From NCBI RefSeq assembly GCF_945859705.1, contig NC_079135.1, positions 34,149,679 through 34,213,678 of the forward strand: DNA of 64,000 bases. The letters are read 5' to 3'. Made by a program: the position numbers and the translations under genes. The DNA comes from Episyrphus balteatus (Eukaryota > Arthropoda > Insecta > Diptera > Syrphidae). Shown one piece after another: positions 1 to 11,992 of the stretch. A model generated the notes under the pieces. The model saw only the letters and a program-made list of their open reading frames with translations. It was not told the origin of the DNA and searched no databases. Within the stretch, counting starts at the first letter, position 1. The number at the start of each line of letters is the position of its first letter.

Positions 1-3000
1 AAAATCGTCGACAAAAGTCGTCGACAAAAGTCGTCGACAAAAGTCGTCGACAAAAGTCGTCGACAAAAGTCGTCGACAAAAATCGTCGACAAAAGTCGTT
101 GACAAAAGTCGTCGACAAAAGTCGTCGACAAAAGTCGTCGACAAAAGTCGTCGACAAAAGTTGTTGACAAAAGTCGTCGACAAAAGTCGTCGACAAAAGT
201 CGTCGACAAAAGTTGTTGACAAAAGTCGTCGACAAAAGTCGTCGACAAAAGTTGTTGACAAAAGTCGTCGACAAAAGTCGTCGACAAAAGTCGTCGACAA
301 AAGTCGTCGACAAAAGTCGTCGACAAAAGTCGTCGACAAAAATCGTCGACAAAAGTCGTCGACAAAAGTCGTCGACAAAAATCGTCGACAAAAGTCGTTG
401 ACAAAAGTCGTCGACAAAAGTCGTCGACAAAAGTCGTCGACAAAAGTCGTCGACAAAAGTCGTCGACAAAAGTCGTCGACAAAAGTTGTTGACAAAAGTC
501 GTCGACAAAAGTCTTCGACAAAAGTCGTCGACAAAAGTCGTCGACAAAAGTCGTCGACAAAAGTCGTCGACAAAAGTCGTCGACAAAAGTCGTCGACAAA
601 AGTCGTTGACAAAAGTCTTCGACAAAAGTCGTCGACAAAAGTCGTCGACAAAAGTCGTCGACAAAAGTCGTCGACAAAAATCGTCGACAAAAGTCGTTGA
701 CAAAAGTCGTTGACAAAAGTCGTCGACAAAAGTCGTCGACAAAAATCGTCGACAAAAATCGTCGACAAAAGTCGTTGACAAAAGTCGTTGACAAAAGTCG
801 TCGACAAAAGTCTTCGACAAAAGTCGTCGACAAAAGTCGTCGACAAAAGTCGTCGACAAAAGTCGTCGACACAAGTCGTCGACAAAAGTCGTCGACACAA
901 GTCGTCGACACAAGTCGTCGACAAAAATCGTCGACAAAAGTTGTTGACAAAAGTCGTCGACAAAAGTCGTCGACAAAAATCGTCGACAAAAGTCGTCGAC
1001 AAAAATCGTCGACAAAAATTGTCGACAAAAGTCGTTGACAAAAGTCGTTGACAAAAGTCGTCGACAAAAGTCTTCGACAAAAGTCGTCGACAAAAGTCGT
1101 CGACAAAAATCGTCGACAAAAGTCGTTGACAAAAGTCGTTGACAAAAGTCGTCGACAAAAGTCTTCGACAAAAGTCGTCGACAAAAGTCGTCGACAAAAG
1201 TCGTCGACAAAAGTCGTCGACACAAGTCGTCGACAAAAGTCGTCGACACAAGTCGTCGACACAAGTCGTCGACAAAAATCGTCGACAAAAGTCGTTGACA
1301 AAAGTCGTCGACAAAAGTCGTCGACAAAAATCGTCGACAAAAATCGTCGACAAAAGTCGTTGACAAAAGTCGTTGACAAAAGTCGTCGACAAAAGTCTTC
1401 GACAAAAGTCGTCGACAAAAGTCGTCGACAAAAGTCGTCGACAAAAGTCGTCGACACAAGTCGTCGACAAAAGTCGTCGACACAAGTCGTCGACACAAGT
1501 CGTCGACAAAAATCGTCGACAAAAGTTGTTGACAAAAGTCGTCGACAAAAGTCGTCGACAAAAATCGTCGACAAAAGTCGTCGACAAAAATCGTCGACAA
1601 AAATCGTCGACAAAAGTCGTTGACAAAAGTCGTTGACAAAAGTCGTCGACAAAAGTCTTCGACAAAAGTCGTCGACAAAAGTCTTCGACAAAAGTCGTCG
1701 ACAAAAGTCGTTGACAAAAGTCGTCGACAAAAGTCGTCGACAAAAGTCGTCGACAAAAGTCGTTGACAAAAGTCGTCGACAAAAGTCGTCGACAAAAGTC
1801 GTCGACAAAAGTCGTCGACAAAAGTCGTTGACAAAAGTCGTCGACAAAAGTCTTCGACAAAAGTCGTCGACAAAAGTCGTCGACAAAAGTCGTCGACAAA
1901 AATCGTCGACAAAAGTTGTTGAAAAAAGTCGTCGACAAAAGTCGTCGACAAAAGTCGTCGACAAAAGTCGTCGACAAAAGTCGTCGACAAAAATCGTCGA
2001 CAAAAGTTGTTGACAAAAGTTGTTGACAAAAGTCGTCGACAAAAGTCGTTGACAAAAGTCGTCGACAAAAGTCGTCGACAAAAGTCGTCGACAAAAGTCG
2101 TCGACAAAAATCGTTGACAAAAGTCTTCGACAAAAGTCGTCGACAAAAGTCGTCGACACAAGTCGTCGACACAAGTCGTCGACACAAGTCGTCGACAAAA
2201 GTCGTCGACAAAAGTCGTCGACAAAAGTCGTTGACAAAAGTCGTTGACAAAAGTCGTCGACAAAAGTCTTCGACAAAAGTCGTCGACAAAAGTCGTCGAC
2301 AAAAGTCGTCGACAAAAGTCGTCGACAAAAGTCGTCGACAAAAGTCGTCGACAAAAGTCGTCGACAAAAGTCGTCGACAAAAGTCGTCGACAAAAGTCGT
2401 TAACAAAAATCGTCGACAAAAGTTGTTGACAAAAGTCGTCGACAAAAGTCGTCGACAAAAGTCGTCGACAAAAGTCGTCGACAAAAGTCGTCGACAAAAG
2501 TCGTCGACAAAAGTCGTCGACAAAAGTCGTCGACAAAAGTCGTTGACAAAAGTCTTCGACAAAAGTCGTCGACAAAAGTCGTCGACAAAAGTCGTCGACA
2601 AAAGTCGTCGACAAAAGTCGTCGACAAAAATCGTCGACAAAAGTTGTTGACAAAAGTCGTCGACAAAAGTCGTCGACAAAAATCGTCGACAAAAGTCGTT
2701 GACAAAAGTCGTCGACAAAAGTCGTCGACAAAAATCGTCGACAAAAATCGTCGACAAAAGTCGTTGACAAAAGTCGTTGACAAAAGTCGTCGACAAAAGT
2801 CTTCGACAAAAGTCGTCGACAAAAGTCGTCGACAAAAGTCGTCGACAAAAGTCGTCGACACAAGTCGTCGACAAAAGTCGTCGACACAAGTCGTCGACAC
2901 AAGTCGTCGACAAAAGTCGTCGACAAAAGTCGTCGACAAAAGTCGTCGACAAAAGTCGTCGACAAAAGTCGTCGACAAAAATCGTCGACAAAAGTTGTTG

Positions 3001-6000
3001 ACAAAAGTCGTCGACAAAAGTCGTCGACAAAAGTCGTCGACAAAAGTCGTCGACAAAAATCGTCGACAAAAGTTGTTGAAAAAAGTCGTCGACAAAAGTC
3101 GTCGACAAAAGTCGTTGACAAAAGTCGTCGACAAAAGTCGTCGACAAAAATCGTCGACAAAAGTTGTTGACAAAAGTTGTTGACAAAAGTCGTCGACAAA
3201 AGTCGTTGACAAAAGTCGTCGACAAAAGTCGTCGACAAAAGTCGTCGACAAAAGTCGTCGACAAAAATCGTCGACAAAAGTTGTTGACAAAAGTCGTCGA
3301 CAAAAGTCGTCGACAAAAATCGTCGACAAAAGTTGTTGAAAAAAGTCGTCGACAAAAGTCGTCGACAAAAGTCGTTGACAAAAGTCGTCGACAAAAGTCG
3401 TCGACAAAAATCGTCGACAAAAGTTGTTGACAAAAGTTGTTGACAAAAGTCGTCGACAAAAGTCGTTGACAAAAGTCGTCGACAAAAGTCGTCGACAAAA
3501 GTCGTCGACAAAAGTCGTCGACAAAAGTCGTCGACAAAAATCGTTGACAAAAGTCTTCGACAAAAGTCGTCGACAAAAGTCGTCGACACAAGTCGTCGAC
3601 ACAAGTCGTCGACACAAGTCGTCGACACAAGTCGTCGACAAAAGTCGTCGACAAAAGTCGTCGACAAAAGTCGTTGACAAAAGTCGTTGACAAAAGTCGT
3701 CGGCAAAAGTCTTCGACAAAAGTCGTCGACAAAAGTCGTCGACAAAAGTCGTCGACAAAAGTCGTCGACAAAAGTCGTCGACAAAAGTCGTCGACAAAAG
3801 TCGTCGACAAAAGTAGTCGACAAAAGTCGTCGACAAAAGTCGTCGACAAAAGTCGTCGACAAAAGTCGTCGACAAAAGTCGTCGACAAAAGTCGTTGACA
3901 AAAGTCTTCGACAAAAGTCGTCGACAAAAGTCGTCGACAAAAGTCGTCGACAAAAGTCGTCGACAAAAATCGTCGACAAAAGTTGTTGACAAAAGTCGTC
4001 GACAAAAGTCGTCGACAAAAGTCGTCGACAAAAATCGTCGACAAAAGTCGTTGACAAAAGTCGTCGACAAAAGTCGTCGACAAAAATCGTCGACAAAAAT
4101 CGTCGACAAAAGTCGTTGACAAAAGTCGTTGACAAAAGTCGTCGACAAAAGTCTTCGACAAAAGTCGTCGACAAAAGTCGTCGACAAAAGTCGTCGACAA
4201 AAGTCGTCGACACAAGTCGTCGACAAAAGTCGTCGACACAAGTCGTCGACACAAGTCGTCGACAAAAGTCGTCGACAAAAGTCGTCGACAAAAGTCGTCG
4301 ACAAAAGTCGTCGACAAAAGTCGTCGACAAAAGTTGTCGACACAAGTCGTCGACAAAAGTCGTCGACACAAGTCGTCGACACAAGTCGTCGACAAAAGTC
4401 GTCGACAAAAGTCGTCGACAAAAGTCGTTGACAAAAGTCGTTGACAAAAGTCGTCGACAAAAGTCTTCGACAAAAGTCGTCGACAAAAGTCGTCGACAAA
4501 AGTCGTCGACAAAAGTCGTCGACACAAGTCGTCGACAAAAGTCGTCGACACAAGTCGTCGACACAAGTCGTCGACAAAAGTCGTCGACAAAAGTCGTCGA
4601 CAAAAGTCGTCGACAAAAGTCTTCGACAAAAGTCGTCGACAAAAGTCGTCGACAAAAGTCTTCGACAAAAGTCGTCGACAAAAGTCGTCGACAAAAGTCG
4701 TCGACAAAAATCGTCGACAAAAGTTGTTGAAAAAAGTCGTCGACAAAAGTCGTCGACAAAAGTCGTCGACAAAAGTCGTTGACAAAAGTCGTCGACAAAA
4801 GTCGTCGACAAAAATCGTCGACAAAAGTTGTTGACAAAAGTTGTTGACAAAAGTCGTCGACAAAAGTCGTTGACAAAAGTCGTCGACAAAAGTCGTCGAC
4901 AAAAGTCGTCGACAAAAGTCGTCGACAAAAATCGTTGACAAAAGTCTTCGACAAAAGTCGTCGACAAAAGTCGTCGACACAAGTCGTCGACACAAGTCGT
5001 CGACAAAAGTCGTCGACAAAAGTCGTCGACAAAAGTCGTCGACAAAAGTCGTTGACAAAAGTCGTTGACAAAAGTCGTCGACAAAAGTCTTCGACAAAAG
5101 TCGTCGACAAAAGTCGTCGACAAAAGTCGTCGACAAAAGTCGTCGACAAAAGTCGTCGACAAAAGTCGTCGACAAAAGTCGTCGACAAAAGTCGTCGACA
5201 AAAGTCGTCGACAAAAGTCGTCGACAAAAGTCGTTAACAAAAATCGTCGACAAAAGTTGTTGACAAAAGTCGTCGACAAAAGTCGTCGACAAAAGTCGTC
5301 GACAAAAGTCGTCGACAAAAGTCGTCGACAAAAGTCGTCGACAAAAGTCGTCGACAAAAGTCGTCGACAAAAGTCGTCGACAAAAGTCGTTGACAAAAGT
5401 CTTCGACAAAAGTCGTCGACAAAAGTCGTCGACAAAAGTCGTCGACAAAAGTCGTCGACAAAAATCGTCGACAAAAGTTGTTGACAAAAGTCGTCGACAA
5501 AAGTCGTCGACAAAAATCGTCGACAAAAGTCGTTGACAAAAGTCGTCGACAAAAGTCGTCGACAAAAATCGTCGACAAAAATCGTCGACAAAAGTCGTTG
5601 ACAAAAGTCGTTGACAAAAGTCGTCGACAAAAGTCTTCGACAAAAGTCGTCGACAAAAGTCGTCGACAAAAGTCGTCGACAAAAGTCGTCGACACAAGTC
5701 GTCGACAAAAGTCGTCGACACAAGTCGTCGACACAAGTCGTCGACAAAAATCGTCGACAAAAGTTGTTGACAAAAGTCGTCGACAAAAGTCGTCGACAAA
5801 AATCGTCGACAAAAGTCGTCGACAAAAATCGTCGACAAAAATCGTCGACAAAAGTCGTTGACAAAAGTCGTTGACAAAAGTCGTCGACAAAAGTCTTCGA
5901 CAAAAGTCGTCGACAAAAGTATTCGACAAAAGTCGTCGACAAAAGTCGTTGACAAAAGTCGTCGACAAAAGTCGTCGACAAAAGTCGTCGACAAAAGTCG

Positions 6001-9000
6001 TTGACAAAAGTCGTCGACAAAAGTCGTCGACAAAAGTCGTCGACAAAAGTCGTCGACAAAAGTCGTTGACAAAAGTCGTCGACAAAAGTCTTCGACAAAA
6101 GTCGTCGACAAAAGTCGTCGACAAAAATCGTCGACAAAAGTTGTTGAAAAAAGTCGTCGACAAAAGTCGTCGACAAAAGTCGTCGACAAAAGTCGTTGAC
6201 AAAAGTCGTCGACAAAAGTCGTCGACAAAAATCGTCGACAAAAGTTGTTGACAAAAGTTGTTGACAAAAGTCGTCGACAAAAGTCGTTGACAAAAGTCGT
6301 TGACAAAAGTCGTCGACAAAAGTCGTCGACAAAAGTCGTCGACAAAAATCGTTGACAAAAGTCTTCGACAAAAGTCGTCGACAAAAGTCGTCGACACAAG
6401 TCGTCGACACAAGTCGTTGACAAAAGTCGTCGACAAAAGTCGTCGACAAAAATCGTCGACAAAAGTTGTTGACAAAAGTTGTTGACAAAAGTCGTCGACA
6501 AAAGTCGTTGACAAAAGTCGTCGACAAAAGTCGTCGACAAAAGTCGTCGACAAAAGTCGTCGACAAAAGTCGTCGACAAAAGTCGTCGACAAAAGTCGTC
6601 GACAAAAGTCGTCGACAAAAGTCGTCGACAAAAGTCGTCGACAAAAGTCGTTAACAAAAATCGTCGACAAAAGTTGTTGACAAAAGTCGTCGACAAAAGT
6701 CGTCGACAAAAGTCGTCGACAAAAGTCGTCGACAAAAGTCGTCGACAAAAGTCGTCGACAAAAGTCGTCGACAAAAGTTGTTGACAAAAGTCGTCGACAA
6801 AAGTCTTCGACAAAAGTCGTCGACAAAAGTCGTCGACAAAAGTCGTCGACAAAAGTCGTCGACAAAAGTCGTCGACACAAGTCGTCGACAAAAGTCGTCG
6901 ACACAAGTCGTCGACACAAGTCGTCGACAAAAGTCGTCGACAAAAGTCGTCGACAAAAGTCGTCGACAAAAGTCGTCGACAAAAGTCTTCGACAAAAGTC
7001 GTCGACAAAAGTCGTCGACAAAAGTCTTCGACAAAAGTCGTCGACAAAAGTCGTCGACAAAAGTTGTTGAAAAAAGTCGTCGACAAAAGTCGTCGACAAA
7101 AGTCGTCGACAAAAGTCGTTGACAAAAGTCGTCGACAAAAGTCGTCGACAAAACTCGTCGACAAAAGTTGTTGACAAAAGTTGTTGACAAAAGTCGTCGA
7201 CAAAAGTCGTTGACAAAAGTCGTCGACAAAAGTCGTCGACAAAAGTCGTCGACAAAAGTCGTCGACAAAAATCGTTGACAAAAGTCTTCGACAAAAGTCG
7301 TCGACAAAAGTCGTCGACACAAGTCGTCGACACAAGTCGTCGACACAAGTCGTCGACACAAGTCGTCGACAAAAGTCGTCGACAAAAGTCGTCGACAAAA
7401 GTCGTTGACAAAAGTCGTTGACAAAAGTCGTCGACAAAAGTCTTCGACAAAAGTCGTCGACAAAAGTCGTCGACAAAAGTCGTCGACAAAAGTCGTCGAC
7501 AAAAGTCGTCGACAAAAGTCGTCGACAAAAGTCGTCGACAAAAGTCGTTAACAAAAATCGTCGACAAAAGTTGTTGACAAAAGTCGTCGACAAAAGTCGT
7601 CGACAAAAGTCGTCGACAAAAGTCGTCGACAAAAGTCGTCGACAAAAGTCGTCGACAAAAGTCGTCGACAAAAGTCGTTGACAAAAGTCTTCGACAAAAG
7701 TCGTCGACAAAAGTCGTCGACAAAAGTCGTCGACAAAAGTCGTCGACAAAAATCGTCGACAAAAGTTGTTGACAAAAGTCGTCGACAAAAGTCGTCGACA
7801 AAAATCGTCGACAAAAGTCGTTGACAAAAGTCGTCGACAAAAGTCGTCGACAAAAATCGTCGACAAAAATCGTCGACAAAAGTCGTTGACAAAAGTCGTT
7901 GACAAAAGTCGTCGACAAAAGTCTTCGACAAAAGTCGTCGACAAAAGTCGTCGACAAAAGTCGTCGACAAAAGTCGTCGACACAAGTCGTCGACAAAAGT
8001 CGTCGACACAAGTCGTCGACACAAGTCGTCGACAAAAATCGTCGACAAAAGTTGTTGACAAAAGTCGTCGACAAAAGTCGTCGACAAAAATCGTCGACAA
8101 AAGTCGTCGACAAAAATCGTCGACAAAAATCGTCGACAAAAGTCGTTGACAAAAGTCGTTGACAAAAGTCGTCGACAAAAGTCTTCGACAAAAGTCGTCG
8201 ACAAAAGTATTCGACAAAAGTCGTCGACAAAAGTCGTTGACAAAAGTCGTCGACAAAAGTCGTCGACAAAAGTCGTCGACAAAAGTCGTTGACAAAAGTC
8301 GTCGACAAAAGTCGTCGACAAAAGTCGTCGACAAAAGTCGTCGACAAAAGTCGTTGACAAAAGTCGTCGACAAAAGTCTTCGACAAAAGTCGTCGACAAA
8401 AGTCGTCGACAAAAGTCGTCGACAAAAATCGTCGACAAAAGTTGTTGAAAAAAGTCGTCGACAAAAGTCGTCGACAAAAGTCGTCGACAAAAGTCGTTGA
8501 CAAAAGTCGTCGACAAAAGTCGTCGACAAAAATCGTCGACAAAAGTCGTCGACAAAAATCGTCGACAAAAGTTGTTGACAAAAGTTGTTGACAAAAGTCG
8601 TCGACAAAAGTCTTCGACAAAAGTCGTCGACAAAAGTCGTAGACAAAAGTCGTCGACAAAAGTCGTCGACAAAAGTCGTCGACAAAAGTCGTCGACAAAA
8701 GTCGTCGACAAAAGTCGTCGACAAAAGTCGTCGACAAAAGTCGTCGACAAAAGTCGTCGACAAAAATCGTCGACAAAAGTCGTCGACAAAAATCGTCGAC
8801 AAAAGTCATTGACAAAAGTCGTCGACAAAAGTCGTCGACAAAAGTCGTCGACAAAAGTCGTCGACAAAAGTCGTCGACAAAAGTCGTCGACAAAAGTCGT
8901 CGACAAAAGTAAAAGTCGTCGACAAAAATCGTTGACAAAAGTCTTCGACAAAAGTCGTCGACAAAAGTCGTCGACAAAAGTCGTCGACACAAGTCGTCGA

Positions 9001-11992
9001 CACAAGTCGTCGACAAAAGTCGTCGACAAAAGTCGTCGACAAAAGTCGTTGACAAAAGTCGTCGACAAAAGTCGTCGACAAAAGTCGTCGACAAAAGTCG
9101 TCGACAAAAGTCGTTGACAAAAGTCGTCGACAAAAGTCGTCGACAAAAGTCGTCGACAAAAGTCGTCGACAAAAGTCGTTGACAAAAGTCGTCGACAAAA
9201 GTCTTCGACAAAAGTCGTCGACAAAAGTCGTCGACAAAAATCGTCGACAAAAGTTGTTGAAAAAAGTCGTCGACAAAAGTCGTCGACAAAAGTCGTCGAC
9301 AAAAGTCGTTGACAAAAGTCGTCGACAAAAGTCGTCGACAAAAATCGTCGACAAAAGTTGTTGACAAAAGTTGTTGACAAAAGTCGTCGACAAAAGTCGT
9401 TGACAAAAGTCGTCGACAAAAGTCGTCGACAAAAGTCGTCGACAAAAGTCGTCGACAAAAGTCGTCGACAAAAATCGTTGACAAAAGTCTTCGACAAAAG
9501 TCGTCGACAAAAGTCGTCGACACGAGTCGTCGACACAAGTCGTCGACACAAGTCGTCGACACAAGTCGTCGACAAAAGTCGTCGACAAAAGTCGTCGACA
9601 AAAGTCGTTGACAAAAGTCGTTGACAAAAGTCGTCGACAAAAGTCGTCGACAAAAGTCTTCGACAAAAGTCGTCGACAAAAGTCGTCGACAAAAGTCGTC
9701 GACAAAAGTCGTCGACAAAAGTCGTCGACAAAAGTCGTCGACAAAAGTCGTCGACAAAAGTCGTCGACAAAAGTCGTCGATAAAAGTCGTTAACAAAAAT
9801 CGTCGACAAAAGTTGTTGACAAAAGTCGTCGACAAAAGTCGTCGACAAAAGTCGTCGACAAAAGTCGTCGACAAAAGTCGTCGACAAAAGTCGTCGACAA
9901 AAGTCTTCGACAAAAGTCGTCGACAAAAGTCGTCGACAAAAGTCGTCGACAAAAGTCGTCGACAAAAGTCGTCGACAAAAGTCGTCGACAAAAGTCGTCG
10001 ACAAAAGTCGTCGACAAAAGTCGTCGACAAAAGTCGTCGACAAAAGTCGTCGACAAAAGTCGTCGACAAAAGTCGTCGACAAAAGTCGTCGACAAAAATC
10101 GTCGACAAAAGTTGTTGACAAAAGTCGTCGACAAAAGTCGTCGACAAAAATCGTCGACAAAAGTCGTTGACAAAAGTCGTCGACAAAAGTCGTCGACAAA
10201 AATCGTCGACAAAAATCGTTGCAAAAGTCGTTGACAAAAGTCGTTGACAAAAGTCGTCGACAAAAGTCTTCGACAAAAGTCGTCGACAAAAGTCGTCGAC
10301 AAAAGTCTTCGACAAAAGTCGTCGACAAAAGTCGTCGACAAAAATCGTCGACAAAAGTTGTTGAAAAAAGTCGTCGACACGAGTCGTCGACACAAGTCGT
10401 CGACACAAGTCGTCGACAAAAGTCGTCGACACAAGTCGTCGACAAAAGTCGTCGACACAAGTCGTCGACACAAGTCGTCGACAAAAGTCGTCGACAAAAG
10501 TCGTCGACAAAATTCGTCGACAAAAGTCGTCGACAAAAATCGTCGACAAAAGTCGTTGACAAAAGTCGTCGACAAAAGTCGTCGACAAAAGTCGTCGACA
10601 ATAGTCGTCGACAAAAGTCGTCGACAAAAATCGTCGACAAAAGTCGTCGACAAAAGTCGTCGACAAAAGTCGTCGACAAAAGTCGTCGACAAAAGTCGTC
10701 GACAAAAATCGTCGACAAAAGTCGTTGACAAAAGTCGTCGACAAAAGTCGTCGACAAAAGTCGTCGACAAAAGTCGTCGACAAAAGTTGTTGACAAAAGT
10801 CGTCGACAAAAGTCGTCGACAAAAGTCGTCGACAAAAGTTGTTGACAAAAGTCGTCGACAAAAGTCGTCGACAAAAATCGTCGACAAAAGTCGTTGACAA
10901 AAGTCGTCGACAAAAGTCGTCGACAAAAGTCGTCGACAAAAGTCGTCGACAAAAGTCGTCGACAAAAGTCGTCGACAAAAGTCGTCGACAAAAGTCGTCG
11001 ACAAAAGTCGTCGACAAAAATCGTCGACAAAAGTCGTTGACAAAAGTCGTCGACAAAAGTCGTCGACAAAAGTCGTCGACAAAAGTCGTCGACAAAAGTC
11101 GTCGACAAAAGTCGTCGACAAAAGTCGTCGACAAAAGTCGTCGACAAAAGTCGTCGACAAAAGTCTTCGACAAAAGTCGTCGACAAAAGTCGTCGACAAA
11201 AGTCGTCGACAAAAGTCGTCGACAAAAGTTGTTGACAAAAGTCGTCGACAAAAGTCTTCGACAAAAGTCGTCGACAAAAGTCGTCGACAAAAGTCGTCGA
11301 CAAAAGTCGTCGACAAAAGTCGTCGACAAAAGTCGTCGACAAAAGTCGTCGACAAAAGTCGTCGACAAAAATCGTCGACAAAAGTCGTCGACAAAAATCG
11401 TCGACAAAAGTCGTTGACAAAAGTCGTCGACAAAAGTCGTCGACAAAAGTCGTCGACAAAAGTCGTCGACAAAAGTAAAAGTCGTCGACAAAAATCGTTG
11501 ACAAAAGTCTTCGAAAAGTCGTCGACAAAAGTCGTCGACAAAAGTCGTCGACAAAAATCGTCGACAAAAGTCGTTGACAAAAGTCGTCGACAAAAGTCGT
11601 CGACAAAAGTCGTCGACAAAAGTCGTCGACAAAAGTCGTTGACAAAAGTCGTTGACAAAAGTCGTCGACAAAAGTCGTCGACAAAAGTCGTCGACACAAG
11701 TCGTCGACACAAGTCATCGACACAAGTCGTCGACAAAAGTCGTCGACAAAAGTCATCGACAAAAATCGTCGACAAAAGTCGTTGACAAAAGTCTTCGACA
11801 AAAGTCGTCGACAAAAGTCGTCGACAAAAGTCGTCGACAAAAATCGTCGACAAAAATCGTCGACAAAAGTCGTTGACAAAAGTCGTTGACAAAAGTCGTC
11901 GACAAAAGTCGTCGACAAAAGTCGTCGACAAAAGTCGTCGACAAAAGTCGTCGACAAAAGTCGTCGACAAAAGTCGTCGACAAAAGTCGTTG
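1..11992. repeat. 13-bp satellite array, main block (monomer GTCGTCGACAAAA)
   Basis: This is an uninterrupted head-to-tail array of a 13-bp monomer, about 920 copies, that continues past the left edge of the window. Each monomer carries the palindrome GTCGAC (a SalI site) followed by a four-A run and contains two CpGs. A small set of variants recurs: GTCGTTGAC, GTTGTTGAC, GTCTTCGAC, ATCGTCGAC, and GACACAA in place of GACAAAA. The variants fall in ordered patterns that repeat at 1.4-2.8 kb, so the array has higher-order repeat structure. Only a few indels break the 13-bp phase: an extra GTAAAA at about 8,909 and again at 11,475, a 1-bp loss near 10,220 and a 3-bp loss near 11,514. Because 13 is not a multiple of 3, every frame cycles through the same 39-bp codon set, which has no stop on either strand. 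The very long open frames here are therefore a product of the repeat. It is most likely heterochromatic or subtelomeric/pericentric satellite DNA; location is inference. Confidence 0.97.

Noticed and set aside
161..11900. Plus-strand Lys/Arg-rich repeat frames
   Set aside because: Same cause: they begin and end only where the TTGAC variant puts in a TGA.
2400..11970. Minus-strand open frames of about 300-2,158 codons with a 13-residue repeat
   Set aside because: They are produced by a stop-free 13-bp monomer read in a 39-bp cycle; all frames are equivalent, there is no start context, splice signal or codon constraint, and several such frames overlap one another.
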